Shown one piece after another: positions 44,343-53,167 of a stretch of DNA of 64,000 bases (positions within the stretch are counted from its first letter, which is position 1; every line of letters starts with the position of its first letter). The notes under the pieces were generated by a model, which saw only the letters and a program-made list of their open reading frames with translations, searched no databases and had not been told where the DNA came from. The position numbers and the translations under genes are program-made. This DNA comes from Caballeronia sp. dw_276. Lineage in GTDB: Bacteria; Pseudomonadota; Gammaproteobacteria; Burkholderiales; Burkholderiaceae. The DNA is taken from the NCBI RefSeq assembly GCF_018449635.1, contig NZ_JAAVUV010000014.1:62001-126000 (forward strand), in the 5' to 3' direction.

Positions 44343-45215
44343 TCACTGGTTCTCGGTCACACTGACCTCGACATCGAGGCTGCGAAACGATCCGGGCTCG
44401 CCATTCCAGGTTCCCCATAGGGGCAGGGCCTGATGGTGATCCCATGCGACCGCGACGCGGATCAGATGACGATTGCCAATGATGCTGTTTGTCGGGTCGA
44501 AATCCACCCAGCCCGCGCCCGGAAGATAAATCTGCAACCACGCGTGCGTGGCGCCGCCGCCGCGCGTGGTGTCGCGTTCCGGCACGAAGATGTAGCCGCT
44601 GACAAAGCGCGCCGCCAGACCGAGCGATCGCACCGCATCCATCATCAGCACCGCGAAATCGCGGCAACTGCCGCTGCGCAGGCGCAAGGTATCGGCGGGA
44701 CGGTTCACGCCTTTTTCAGTGCGCCGGACGTACTTGAAATCGTCGTTGATCTCCTGCGTCATTGCCCGCAAGAGCGCCATCGTTCCGGTACTTTCGCCGG
44801 GCGCGAGAAACCGCCGGGCCCACGCGTCGACATCGCCGTCCGGTTCCGGCCGATTGCGCGCGTTGACCAGATCGGATGCCTCCTCGTTCGTGTACGCGAA
44901 CGGAAACGTGAGGGCATAACGTTCGAGCGCGTAGTCCGGCTGCGGCGACTCGAAATGTTCGAGCGTCACTTCGCTTTCGAAGGTCAGCTCGGTTGCCTGC
45001 GTGTCGAACGTGGCGACGGCGACCGAGTTATCGAAGACATCGTGCAGCCAGCGCAGTCGCGCGGGTTCCGGCGTGATCTTCAACTGCGTGGTGACCAGCC
45101 GCAGATCGTGGCTGGACCTTGGCCTGAACATCATTCGATGCTCGCCGAAATCGACCGGCTCGGAGTATCGATACACACTCGTATGCCGGACTGTAAAACG
45201 TTGCGGCTCGTTCAC
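44343..45215 (-). CDS. Transglutaminase-like protein B
   Basis: 290 residues from a GTG at 45215 (VNEPQRFTVRHTSVYRYSE), which has GGGAAG upstream; a longer GTG-initiated frame reaches 45272. The N-terminal domain is RHTSVYRYSEPVDFGEHRMMFRP. The core has the complete triad: Cys in RSGSCRDFAVLMMDAVR, His in GGGATHAWLQIYLPG and Asp in WVDFDPTNSIIG. Proteins of this pair type (often circularly linked to DUF403/DUF404 peptide genes) are cytosolic and poorly characterised; those partners are not seen here. It forms a two-gene unit with protein A. Confidence 0.87.
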   Translation of the reverse strand: MNEPQRFTVRHTSVYRYSEPVDFGEHRMMFRPRSSHDLRLVTTQLKITPEPARLRWLHDVFDNSVAVATFDTQATELTFESEVTLEHFESPQPDYALERYALTFPFAYTNEEASDLVNARNRPEPDGDVDAWARRFLAPGESTGTMALLRAMTQEINDDFKYVRRTEKGVNRPADTLRLRSGSCRDFAVLMMDAVRSLGLAARFVSGYIFVPERDTTRGGGATHAWLQIYLPGAGWVDFDPTNSIIGNRHLIRVAVAWDHHQALPLWGTWNGEPGSFRSLDVEVSVTENQ

Positions 45216-45466
45216 CTGACGAATCTTCCCAAGTTCACGCTCGCTGGCCGCAGGGTGCTTCCGAGCAACCACACCGCGGCTTTTGCAGCCTGTTTGTTGA
45301 AATCCATGGTGGACCCTTTATTGCAGCGGCCGGACGTTCCGGTCGCCAGAATTCAGGATACACGAGACAGTTCTGGCGAAAGAATTCGTTTGTGACCCGA
45401 TGTGCAGCTAAATGTGCGCGGGAGGAGGGCTACGGCGAGGAGGCGCGTTAGTCCGGCAAATCTGTC

Positions 45467-46228
45467 TTATGCGGCAACGGGATCGGTAATGCGCGGCAAG
45501 TCGATGCGACCAAGGCGCAAGCGCGCGATCAGTGCACCGGTCAGCACAGCCGCGTGCATGCTTGCGCCCGTCGTGGTCGCGGTGGTCGCGGTGGCCGTGG
45601 CGGTTGCGGCGCTCAGCGTCAACGCAACGAGCGCCTGGACGTCTTGTCGCGCGATGGCATCGAGTAGTGGTTCGACGCCCTTTTCGACACCCGGCGTGGC
45701 ATCCGGATGATTGCGCCGTCGATCATCCCGCACGCGATCCTTCGCCCGATGCACGATCTGCCGGCAATGCACCGGGCTGCGGTCAAGAATCCTCGCAATG
45801 CTCGCGTAGTCCTTTTCAAACGCCTCGCGCAGCAAAAATGCGACGCTCTCTTCGGCCGACAAGCGCTCAATCACGAGGCGCATTCCGTACGACAAATCGG
45901 ACGCCTGCTCGGCAAGGGCCTGCACAGAGGGCATTTGTTCATGCGTTTCGAATGCCTCGAGCAGCCGCGAATCCTGCGCGGAACGCCGCAAACGGTCGAT
46001 GGCCGTCCGTTTGGCAACCGTCGTGAGCCACGCGGCGGGCGTTTCGAGCGTATCGGTGCCCCCGTCCCGCTGATGCAGATGCCACTTCACGAACGTGTCC
46101 TGCACGACGTCCTCGGCGTCCGCGCGCACGCCGAGAATCCGGTAGGCCAGCGAAAACAGCCGCGAACGCGACGCCTCGAAAATGGCCAGCTGTGCTGTGT
46201 CCCCATGCGATCCGATATCAACGCTCAT
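45467..46228 (-). CDS. ECF sigma factor (SigJ/ECF41-like) with atypical C-terminus
   Basis: 253 residues from the ATG at 46228 with AAGGAG at 7 bases; upstream codons lack family character. Sigma-2 is seen in SLAYRILGVRADAEDVVQDTFVKW, and sigma-4 in LSAEESVAFLLREAFEKDYASIARILDRS. Family members of this type carry a C-terminal SnoaL-like domain with a DGGGK-type motif that modulates activity. Here the sequence after LLDAIARQDVQALVALTL runs into an Ala/Thr repeat (SAATATATATTATTTGAS). A short hydrophobic/basic tail follows. No anti-sigma gene is adjacent. Target promoters unknown. Confidence 0.85.
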   Translation of the reverse strand: MSVDIGSHGDTAQLAIFEASRSRLFSLAYRILGVRADAEDVVQDTFVKWHLHQRDGGTDTLETPAAWLTTVAKRTAIDRLRRSAQDSRLLEAFETHEQMPSVQALAEQASDLSYGMRLVIERLSAEESVAFLLREAFEKDYASIARILDRSPVHCRQIVHRAKDRVRDDRRRNHPDATPGVEKGVEPLLDAIARQDVQALVALTLSAATATATATTATTTGASMHAAVLTGALIARLRLGRIDLPRITDPVAA

Positions 46229-46404
46229 GCGTTTCTCCTTGTTGCGCTTTGTCGTCCATGACGGTTTATGACGGCCGGCGGGAGGCGAACGTGACAGTCT
46301 GCGGCAAAAATATATCCCGGCTGCGAATGTCACGCACGATCGGCGGCGCGCGTCATATCGGGTGGATCTTCCCGTAACCGGAATCACCCAGGAACCGCAA
46401 AGCT

Positions 46405-47004
46405 ATGAATCCGCTGAACCTTGGCCTCGTGCCGACCGTTATTGAACAATCCGGGCGTGGCGAACGCGCCTATGACGTCTATTCGCGGCTGCTGCGCGAA
46501 CGCATCATCTTCATGGTTGGACCGGTGACGGACCAGACGGCGAGTCTCGTCGTCGCGCAATTGCTGTTTCTCGAAGCCGAAAATCCGGAAAAGGACATTT
46601 CGCTGTACATCAATTCACCGGGCGGTTCGGTCTATGACGGCATGGCAATTTTCGACACCATGCAATTCATCCGTCCGGATGTATCGACGTTGTGCACGGG
46701 TTTCGCTGCGAGCATGGGCACCTTCTTGCTCAACGCCGGCGCGAAGGGCAAACGCTACGCGCTGCCGAACGCGCGCATCATGATCCACCAGCCATCGGGC
46801 GGCTCGCAGGGAACGGCGGCGGATATTGCCATTCAAGCGCAAGAGGTGCTGCATCTGCGCCGACGGCTGAACGGGATCATGGCGGAGCGCACGGGGAAAA
46901 CCGAGGAGGAAGTCGCCCGCGATACCGACCGCGATAATTTCATGTCAGCCGATCAGGCGCGGGACTATGGTTTGATCGACGAGGTGTTGCAGCAGCGGGT
47001 TTGA
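46405..47004 (+). CDS. clpP: Second ClpP paralog, stand-alone
   Basis: 199 residues. The serine protease triad is intact: Ser103 in FAASMGTF, His128 in IMIHQPSGG and the Asp in [10 protein letters not shown]. It differs from the clpX-linked ClpP at 54860 by a shorter N-terminus and by SPGGSVYDG and QPSGGSQGT in place of SPGGSVSAG and QPLGGARGQ. No Clp ATPase gene lies nearby, so it must use ClpX/ClpA encoded elsewhere or form mixed barrels with the other ClpP. A plus-strand terminator follows. Identification as ClpP is secure; its role is not. Confidence 0.93.
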   Translation: MNPLNLGLVPTVIEQSGRGERAYDVYSRLLRERIIFMVGPVTDQTASLVVAQLLFLEAENPEKDISLYINSPGGSVYDGMAIFDTMQFIRPDVSTLCTGFAASMGTFLLNAGAKGKRYALPNARIMIHQPSGGSQGTAADIAIQAQEVLHLRRRLNGIMAERTGKTEEEVARDTDRDNFMSADQARDYGLIDEVLQQRV

Positions 47005-47040
47005 GACGCGTTTTCGGCCTATCCGGCGCCGGAAACGACG

Positions 47041-47074
47041 AAGCCCCGCAACTTTCGCTGCGGGGCTTCGTTTT
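47041..47074 (+). terminator. Intrinsic terminator of the clpP paralog
   Basis: AAGCCCCGCA (47041-47050) and TGCGGGGCTT (47059-47068) form a perfect 10-bp stem with an 8-base loop. CGTTTT follows, just ahead of the tRNA-Leu 3' end. Confidence 0.8.
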
Positions 47075-47079
47075 CAACC

Positions 47080-47166
47080 TGGTGCGTGAGGTCGGACTCG
47101 AACCGACACGACATTGCTGCCGTCAGGACCTAAACCTGGTGCGTCTACCAATTTCGCCACTCACGC
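47080..47166 (-). tRNA. tRNA-Leu (anticodon UAG)
   Basis: 87 nt including an encoded CCA. The minus strand starts GCGTGAGTGG and ends CTCACGCACCA, giving a 7-bp acceptor stem. The anticodon loop TTTAGGT gives UAG (reads CUA). A long variable arm (GACGGCAGCAATGTCGT) and GGTTCGAGTCC T-arm identify a class II leucine tRNA. Confidence 0.96.
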
Positions 47167-47217
47167 GTGTCTTTTCCGGCGCCGTGCGCTACAAGTGCGC
47201 ACGCCGCTGAGCCCGGC

Positions 47218-47246
47218 ATTCTAACCGAATTGATAGCCAATGTCTG
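47218..47246 (-). promoter_or_regulatory. Promoter candidate for tRNA-Leu
   Basis: On the minus strand CAGACA and TAGAAT (47223-47218) are separated by 17 bases, ~52 bases before the tRNA 5' end. Confidence 0.4.
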
Positions 47247-47288
47247 CAGGACGGCGTTTCGTGCTCTCCCTGCGTCGCGAGATCCGCA

Positions 47289-47332
47289 TTGCGTGCCACG
47301 AACGACGTGCCTACAATCGCAACTCATTCTCG
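47289..47332 (+). promoter_or_regulatory. Promoter with Fur-like site for the DUF2946-TonB-PepSY cassette
   Basis: TTGCGT (47289-47294) and TACAAT (47312-47317) are spaced by 17 bases. Directly downstream, overlapping the expected start point, CGCAACTCATTCTCG (47318-47332) reads on the other strand CGAGAATGAGTTGCG. That matches about 9 of 14 positions of the TGATAATnATTATCA Fur core, with a good GAGAAT half. Confidence 0.4.
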
Positions 47333-47361
47333 TTTGTATCACTTCGACACCTTTTACATCG

Positions 47362-47772
47362 ATGAACCGCACTTCGCGCAATCGCTTCGTTGCATGGCTC
47401 GGCATTGCCGCCATGTGGCTTGCCATTGTCGCGCCGGTGGTCAGCCAGACGCTGGCTTCCCGCGAAGCGCGTTTCGATCTCATCGCGGCCCTGTGTTCCG
47501 TCGATACCCCCGGTCAAACCCAGACCGCATCGCCGGTTCCCAAAGAACTACAAGCAGAAGAGCACGCCGGACATCACATGTCCGCCGACTCGCTCGATGC
47601 CTGCTCGTACTGCGGACTGCTCGCGCACAACGTACCGCTGGCCTCCGCGCCTGCTGCAGCGCTTCTGCGCATCGAACGCGTCACCCGGCTTGCCGCAGAA
47701 CCGGCCGTACACGCCGTTCATGTCAAGTCGTTCAATGCCGCCTCGCCGCGCGCGCCTCCCGTCGTTTCCTGA
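47362..47772 (+). CDS. DUF2946 family membrane-associated protein
   Basis: 136 residues from the ATG at 47362. An N-terminal hydrophobic helix (FVAWLGIAAMWLAIVAPVVS) acts as signal or anchor. A His/Cys-containing stretch HAGHHMSADSLDACSYCGLLAHN is typical of DUF2946. The family has no established function, but it frequently precedes TonB receptors and PepSY proteins, as here, so a role in metal handling in the periplasm is plausible (inference). It is the first gene of the probable Fur-controlled cassette. Confidence 0.8.
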   Translation: MNRTSRNRFVAWLGIAAMWLAIVAPVVSQTLASREARFDLIAALCSVDTPGQTQTASPVPKELQAEEHAGHHMSADSLDACSYCGLLAHNVPLASAPAAALLRIERVTRLAAEPAVHAVHVKSFNAASPRAPPVVS

Positions 47773-47867
47773 AGTCCGTCGTCAGAGCCCGTTTGCCGTG
47801 ACCTTGCGCGCCGTTTGAGTGCGTGCGTCCGGCCGGCCTCTCGTCCACTCATTCAGGATTTTCTTCG

Positions 47868-50261
47868 ATGCTCAAGCTCCTCAAGCGAGCACGGCAGCCT
47901 TCCGGCCGCCGTGCCGCCGTGCGTGCGCGCACGTTCAGTTTTCATCGCCATGCATGCTTGCCGATTTCGCTGATGGCGCCGGCCTTTGCGCTCGCCGCTC
48001 CAACTGCGGCCGTGCCGGAATCGCCGTCATCCGATCGGACCGAAGCGGATGCCGTTCAACTCGTGCCCGTGGTCGTTACCAGTTCGGCAAGCCCTTCCGC
48101 ACGCTCGCCGCTCGACCCGGATTTGCCGTCCACAACCGCCACCGTTACCGCCGAACAGTCGCAATACTGGAACGTGGTGACAGCGGAAGATTTACTGAAA
48201 TATGTGCCGAACATGGCTGTGCGCAAGCGTTTCATAGGCGATGTGAATTCGCCCATCGCCGTACGCGGCACGAGCAATTCGCAAACGGCACGCGGTCTCG
48301 TCTACGCCGATGGCCTCCTGCTCAGCAATTTCCTCGGCAACACGTTCACCTTCGCGCCGCGCTGGTCGATGGTCTTTACAGACAACATCGAACGCACCGA
48401 TGTGATCTACGGCCCATACTCGGCGCTGTATCCCGGCAATTCGATCGGCGCGACGGTCGCGATCAGCACGCGCATGCCGCAGAAATTTGAAGCCGATGCC
48501 CACGTCCAGGCGTTCAGCCAGCATTTCGATTTGTTCGGCGTGAACCGCAGCTTCAACGGGACGAATTCGTCGGCGACCATCGGCGATAAAAACGGCAAGC
48601 TCTCCTGGCTCGTCGGCGTCAACCATCTGGAAAACACGGGCCAGCCGCTGCAATTCGCGACGCTGGCGGCATCGAATGTGCCGGCCCGTGCAACCGACCG
48701 GCCGGTGACCGGCGCCATTTTCTACAACGACCAGAACAACGCGCGAACCGCGGTTCTGGGCGTGACGGCCGAGGGCATAGAACGGACGTTTCAGGACCAG
48801 TTCAAGCTGAAGGTCGCGTATGACTTCACGCCGACGTTGCAAGCGGGTTTTACGGTTGGTTACTGGCATCAGAAATACAACAGCGATACGCAATCGTTTC
48901 TTCGCGATGCCGCCGGCAACACCGTTTATAGCGGCCTCGTGAACATCGGCGGCTACGAATACAACGTCCCGGCCGCGACGTTCGCGCCGAGCCAGGGTTC
49001 AAGCGAAAACTTCCTGTACGGGTTATCGCTGAAAACGCGCAACGCCACGGGATGGAACGCCGAAGCGGTGGCATCGTATTTCGATATCACGCAGAGCATC
49101 GCACGGACCGCGAACTCGGGCGTGCCGGGCGACGGTCCAGGCACGATCGCTTTCGGCGATGGCGCCGGCTGGAAGACGCTCGATTTGCGCACGACGTGGA
49201 CGCCTGCATCTGCCACGGCCGGACTCGCCGCGCATTGGCTGTCGTTCGGTTACCACTACGACGATTATTTCCTCGACAACGAAACCTACAACACGGCGGC
49301 GTGGCGCGACGGCGGCGGGACATCGTTTGCAAATGCTTTTGGCGGACGCACGCAGACGCAAGCCGTCTACGCGCAAGACGCATGGCGCTTCTTGCCGCGC
49401 TGGAAGTTCACCTACGGGGCGCGTTACGAGAACTGGAATGCGTACGACGGTTCGCGCGCGATCGGCGCCACGTCACTCAACTACAGCGATGTGAGCCAGA
49501 GCCACTGGTCGCCGAAGGCGTCGCTTTCCTTCGATGCCACGCAAGACCTCTTGCTGCGTGCATCGATAGGACGCGCCTACAGATTCCCCACCGTCGGCGA
49601 GTTGTTTCAAGGACAGATCACGGGTTTGTCGATCGTCAATAACAACCCGAATCTCAAGCCTGAAGACGATCTCTCGAAGGAGTTGACGGCCGAGTGGACG
49701 CACGGAAACGGGGTGTATCGGTTCACGCTGTTTCAGGACGATGTGAAGAACACCTTGTTCAGCCAGACAAACACCACGGTGATTCCGAACATCACCAATT
49801 TCCAGAATATCGACAAGGTGCGCTCGCGCGGTATCGAGACGAGTTACGAAGGTCAGGACGTGCTGATTCATGGCCTCGATCTGACTGCGGGGGTCGCCTA
49901 CACCCAGTCGAAGATCATCGCGAACAGCGGCAACCCGGCGTCCGTGGGCAAGTATTTTTATCGGATTCCGTTGTGGCGCGCGAATGTGGCCGCGACGTGG
50001 CGTGCGACGAGCCAGAGCGCCGTGACGGTAGCCGCACGATATTCGGGCCGCGAGTACAACACGCTCACGAACACGGACACGAACCCGAATACCTACGGCG
50101 GCACGAGTACGTACACAGTCGTCGACGCCAAGTTCACTTTCCGTCCGACCAAGCGAACCGAGCTTGGAATCGGCGTCGACAACCTCTTCGATCATCGCTA
50201 TTACGTGTTCCATCCGTATGCGGGACGGACGGTTTATGTCGAAGGGCGTATCGGAATCTAA
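47868..50261 (+). CDS. TonB-dependent outer-membrane receptor
   Basis: 797 residues from the ATG at 47868 with AGGAT upstream. A long basic signal peptide ends near FALAAP. The N-terminal plug (~70-210) contains VTAEDLLKYVPNMAVRKR, IAVRGTSNSQTARGLVYADG and NIERTDVIYGPYSALYPGNS. A C-terminal 22-strand barrel follows, ending GVDNLFDHRYYVFHPYAGR and a terminal aromatic-rich strand ending Ile. It imports a siderophore or metal complex with TonB energy. The substrate is uncertain; the Fur-like site favours iron, while the DUF2946 neighbour leaves copper possible. Confidence 0.92.
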   Translation: MLKLLKRARQPSGRRAAVRARTFSFHRHACLPISLMAPAFALAAPTAAVPESPSSDRTEADAVQLVPVVVTSSASPSARSPLDPDLPSTTATVTAEQSQYWNVVTAEDLLKYVPNMAVRKRFIGDVNSPIAVRGTSNSQTARGLVYADGLLLSNFLGNTFTFAPRWSMVFTDNIERTDVIYGPYSALYPGNSIGATVAISTRMPQKFEADAHVQAFSQHFDLFGVNRSFNGTNSSATIGDKNGKLSWLVGVNHLENTGQPLQFATLAASNVPARATDRPVTGAIFYNDQNNARTAVLGVTAEGIERTFQDQFKLKVAYDFTPTLQAGFTVGYWHQKYNSDTQSFLRDAAGNTVYSGLVNIGGYEYNVPAATFAPSQGSSENFLYGLSLKTRNATGWNAEAVASYFDITQSIARTANSGVPGDGPGTIAFGDGAGWKTLDLRTTWTPASATAGLAAHWLSFGYHYDDYFLDNETYNTAAWRDGGGTSFANAFGGRTQTQAVYAQDAWRFLPRWKFTYGARYENWNAYDGSRAIGATSLNYSDVSQSHWSPKASLSFDATQDLLLRASIGRAYRFPTVGELFQGQITGLSIVNNNPNLKPEDDLSKELTAEWTHGNGVYRFTLFQDDVKNTLFSQTNTTVIPNITNFQNIDKVRSRGIETSYEGQDVLIHGLDLTAGVAYTQSKIIANSGNPASVGKYFYRIPLWRANVAATWRATSQSAVTVAARYSGREYNTLTNTDTNPNTYGGTSTYTVVDAKFTFRPTKRTELGIGVDNLFDHRYYVFHPYAGRTVYVEGRIGI

Positions 50262-50284
50262 GCCTCTATAAAAGGACAACTCAC

Positions 50285-51697
50285 ATGCAATCCGCTTCTT
50301 TTACCGACGCCCGCGTGCTCGCGCGGCATCGAACGCTCTGGCGCTGGCACTTCTATGCCGGCTTGTTTGTCATGCCGTTGTTGCTCGTGCTTGCGATCAC
50401 CGGCACGTTGTACTGCTTTCAGCCGCAGATCGAGCCGTTGCTATATCACGATCGAATGATCGTCGATACACGCGCCGAGCCGCGTTTGAGCCAGGAAGTT
50501 CTGCTTGCGAAAGCGAAGGCCGCCGAGCCAGCCGATGCCACCCCGACGACCGTCGTCATCAACAGCGACGCCCGCCGCAGCGCAGAGTTCGTGTTCAGGC
50601 TGCAATCGGGCGGCAGCGAAAGCGTTTATGTCGATCCATATAGCGGCTTGGTGCTCGGACGGCTGAGCGTCGAGAACCGGTTGATGAAGCAGGTCCGCAA
50701 CATTCATCGCGGCTTGTTGCTCGGCAAGACCGGCGAGATCGTGATGGAGCTGGCCGGTTGCTGGACGCTCGTGATGATTGCAACGGGCATGGCCTTATGG
50801 TGGCCAAAAGCACAGCAGAAAGGCGGCCGTTTTGTGCCGCGATTATCGTCGTTGAAGGGGCGCGCGTGGTGGCGGGAATTGCACGCGGTCGGTGGCGCCT
50901 GGCTCGCGATCGGCGCGTTGTTTTTCGTGTTGAGCGGCTTGCCGTGGTCGAGCACGTGGGGCAAGCAATTCAAGGCGCTCGCGACATCGGCGCAACTGGG
51001 TTATCCGCAAGGGGCGTGGGGTAAGGCGCACGTCCATTCCGCAACCCCCGCGCCGGCGATGAACATGGCCGATCCATCCATGGCCGGCATGAAGATGGAT
51101 GACCTGCCGCTGCCGCAAACACCCTGGGCGGTCGGCGCCACGCACGTGCCGGACAGCGCCGCCGATGCAACCGCTGCCACTATCCCGCTCGACCAGGTAA
51201 TCGGAATCGCGGCACAAGCGGGCGTCAAGAGCGGCTACGACATCGCCTTGCCGACCACGCCCCAAGGCGTGTACACGGTCTCCTACTTTCCAGCCGATCC
51301 TCAAGATGAACGCACGCTTCATATCGACAGATACAGCGGCCAGATCCTCTCGGACATCGCGTATCGCGATTACGGACGCGTGGCGCAATGGATTTCATAC
51401 GGGACTTCGCTGCACATGGGACGGTATTTCGGCGTCGCAAATCAGCTGCTTGCATCGGCAATATCGCTTGGGCTCGCCGCCATGACCGTCAGCGGTTTCG
51501 TGATGTGGCGCAGACGCAAGCCCGGCCGGGCGGTAGGCGCGCCATCGCGGCCGGTCTTGAACCCGCCGATGCGCGCGTGGGTGATCGGCTTGACGGCGCT
51601 CGGCATCGTCTTCCCGCTGATGGGGCTGACGATGCTGGTCGTGTGGTTATCGGATCGCGTGCTGTTCAGTCCGGGAAGGATCGCCAGCACGCGATGA
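50285..51697 (+). CDS. PepSY-domain inner-membrane protein (iron/siderophore-associated)
   Basis: 470 residues with AAGGA before the ATG. Four main transmembrane helices, with PepSY-type periplasmic domains between them (VYVDPYSGLVLGRLSVENRL; LHIDRYSGQILSDIAYRDYG). WHFYAGLFVMPLLLVLAITGTLY, IHRGLLLGKTGEIVMELAG and HMGRYFGVANQLL carry the conserved His residues. A Met/His-rich insert (PAMNMADPSMAGMKMDD) may bind metal. Members of this family (PiuB/FoxB-like) are proposed to reduce siderophore iron. It follows the TonB receptor by 23 bases. Confidence 0.9.
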   Translation: MQSASFTDARVLARHRTLWRWHFYAGLFVMPLLLVLAITGTLYCFQPQIEPLLYHDRMIVDTRAEPRLSQEVLLAKAKAAEPADATPTTVVINSDARRSAEFVFRLQSGGSESVYVDPYSGLVLGRLSVENRLMKQVRNIHRGLLLGKTGEIVMELAGCWTLVMIATGMALWWPKAQQKGGRFVPRLSSLKGRAWWRELHAVGGAWLAIGALFFVLSGLPWSSTWGKQFKALATSAQLGYPQGAWGKAHVHSATPAPAMNMADPSMAGMKMDDLPLPQTPWAVGATHVPDSAADATAATIPLDQVIGIAAQAGVKSGYDIALPTTPQGVYTVSYFPADPQDERTLHIDRYSGQILSDIAYRDYGRVAQWISYGTSLHMGRYFGVANQLLASAISLGLAAMTVSGFVMWRRRKPGRAVGAPSRPVLNPPMRAWVIGLTALGIVFPLMGLTMLVVWLSDRVLFSPGRIASTR

Positions 51698-51698
51698 T

Positions 51699-52856
51699 TC
51701 AGGACGCCTTCGATCCGAACTTCAAACGCGCCAGTTGCTCGGCTTCGTTGGCGAGCAACGTCGCGGCGTCACGAATGGCGACTTCGAGCGTGATCGGACC
51801 GGGCGCAGGCGAAAAGCAGCCGCTGAAATGCTCCGATAACCGCGGCAACGCCGCCGGATCGATTGCGCCCGACAGCAATGACGCTTCGACGCCATGCGCC
51901 CGCGCATGCTGGCACGCTATGAACGGCGCCTTGCCATGCAGCGTTTGCACATCCGAGCGTCCTTCGCCGGTGATCAGCCAATGGGCGCCGTCGAGCGCGC
52001 CATCGAGACCCACTTCGCGCGCGACCACTTCGGCGCCCGCTTCGAAACTCGCGCCCAGCATGTGCAGCGCGAAGCCGAGACCGCCAGCCGCGCCCGCGCC
52101 AGGTTTATCGCGCGCCTCGATGTGAAGCGCCGGTTCCAGCACGTCGGCGAAATGGGCGAGGGCGGCATCGATAGTCGGGATCTGATCGGGCGTCACGCCT
52201 TTTTGCGGCCCGAAAATCGCCGTTGCGCCGTGTTCGCCGGTGAGGGGATTGTTCACATCGGACATCCCGGTGAAATCAGCTTCATGCACACGCGCATCGA
52301 GCCCCGTTGTATCGATGCGCGCAACTCGCGCAAGTTGCGACGGCACAGGATCGAGCGCGTTGCCGTCTGCATCGAAGAGCTTCAGGCCGAGGCCTACGAG
52401 CAACCCTGCGCCGCCATCGTTCGTGCTGCTGCCACCCAGCGCCACGTAGAACTTGCGCACGCCAAGATCCAGCAAGGTGCGAATCGCTTCGCCCATCCCG
52501 AGCGTGCTGCGCTCGGCGACCGGCACGGCCATGCCATCCGGGTCTGTGATGCCCACGACTTCCGCCGTCTCCACGATCGCGCTGCCGTCGGCGAGCAGGC
52601 CGGTCGCGGCATCGCGCCGTTTCGACGACGCCCCGCGCACGTTGATCACGCGGCGCTCGCCGCCGGCGGCAAGCATGGCGTCGAGCGTGCCTTCGCCGCC
52701 ATCGGCCATCGGCACGATCCGAATGACAGCATCCGCACGGGCGCGCCGAATGCCGCTCGCAATTGCTTCGGCGACGTGTTCCGCGCTAAGCGATCCCTTA
52801 AACGAATCGGGCGCAATGACAACGACAGGGGACGTGGAGGAATGGGAGAGGGGCAT
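51699..52856 (-). CDS. glxK: Glycerate 2-kinase (GarK/GlxK family)
   Basis: 385 residues from the ATG at 52856. The N-terminus VVVIAPDSFKGSLSAEHVAEAI is diagnostic of type II glycerate kinases. MADGGEGTLDAMLAA and YVALGGSSTNDGGAGLLVGLG form the substrate and nucleotide sites, and TGEGRSDVQTLHGK lies near the C-terminus. It phosphorylates D-glycerate to 2-phosphoglycerate in glyoxylate/glycerate catabolism. No other glycerate-pathway gene is adjacent, so the choice of symbol is by family. It converges on the PepSY gene with one base between stops. Confidence 0.9.
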   Translation of the reverse strand: MPLSHSSTSPVVVIAPDSFKGSLSAEHVAEAIASGIRRARADAVIRIVPMADGGEGTLDAMLAAGGERRVINVRGASSKRRDAATGLLADGSAIVETAEVVGITDPDGMAVPVAERSTLGMGEAIRTLLDLGVRKFYVALGGSSTNDGGAGLLVGLGLKLFDADGNALDPVPSQLARVARIDTTGLDARVHEADFTGMSDVNNPLTGEHGATAIFGPQKGVTPDQIPTIDAALAHFADVLEPALHIEARDKPGAGAAGGLGFALHMLGASFEAGAEVVAREVGLDGALDGAHWLITGEGRSDVQTLHGKAPFIACQHARAHGVEASLLSGAIDPAALPRLSEHFSGCFSPAPGPITLEVAIRDAATLLANEAEQLARLKFGSKAS

Positions 52857-53102
52857 ATTGTCTCGTGTTATGGAATTTGCTTGAAATCTATCGGCATGGG
52901 GCGGATTAATCAAACCTTATGCCTCCTGCGCATGCTTTCGATGCGCGCGGGAAATGGAAGGCACGCCAAGCCGATCGAATCAAAACCTGCCCGTCACACC
53001 GTGCCACACCTGAAAAACACGCTGAAAAAGCGCAAAAACGAGTCCGTTTCGACGGTATTTGTACGCGTCTACCCTCAACCGGCGTGGCGCTTGCAAATAG
53101 TT

Positions 53103-53111
53103 TGGTAAAAT
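53103..53111 (+). promoter_or_regulatory. Extended -10 candidate upstream of tig
   Basis: TGG followed by TAAAAT (53106-53111) fits an extended -10 without a clear -35. Confidence 0.3.
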
Positions 53112-53143
53112 GTTTGGCTCTGTTGACTCAAACCGGCCTAAGC

Positions 53144-53167
53144 GGATGTATGCGCGGATGCATGCGC
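53144..53167 (+). repeat. 12-bp tandem repeat in the tig leader
   Basis: GGATGTATGCGC (53144-53155) is repeated as GGATGCATGCGC (53156-53167), with one mismatch. The second copy contains the palindrome GCATGC. Confidence 0.7.
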
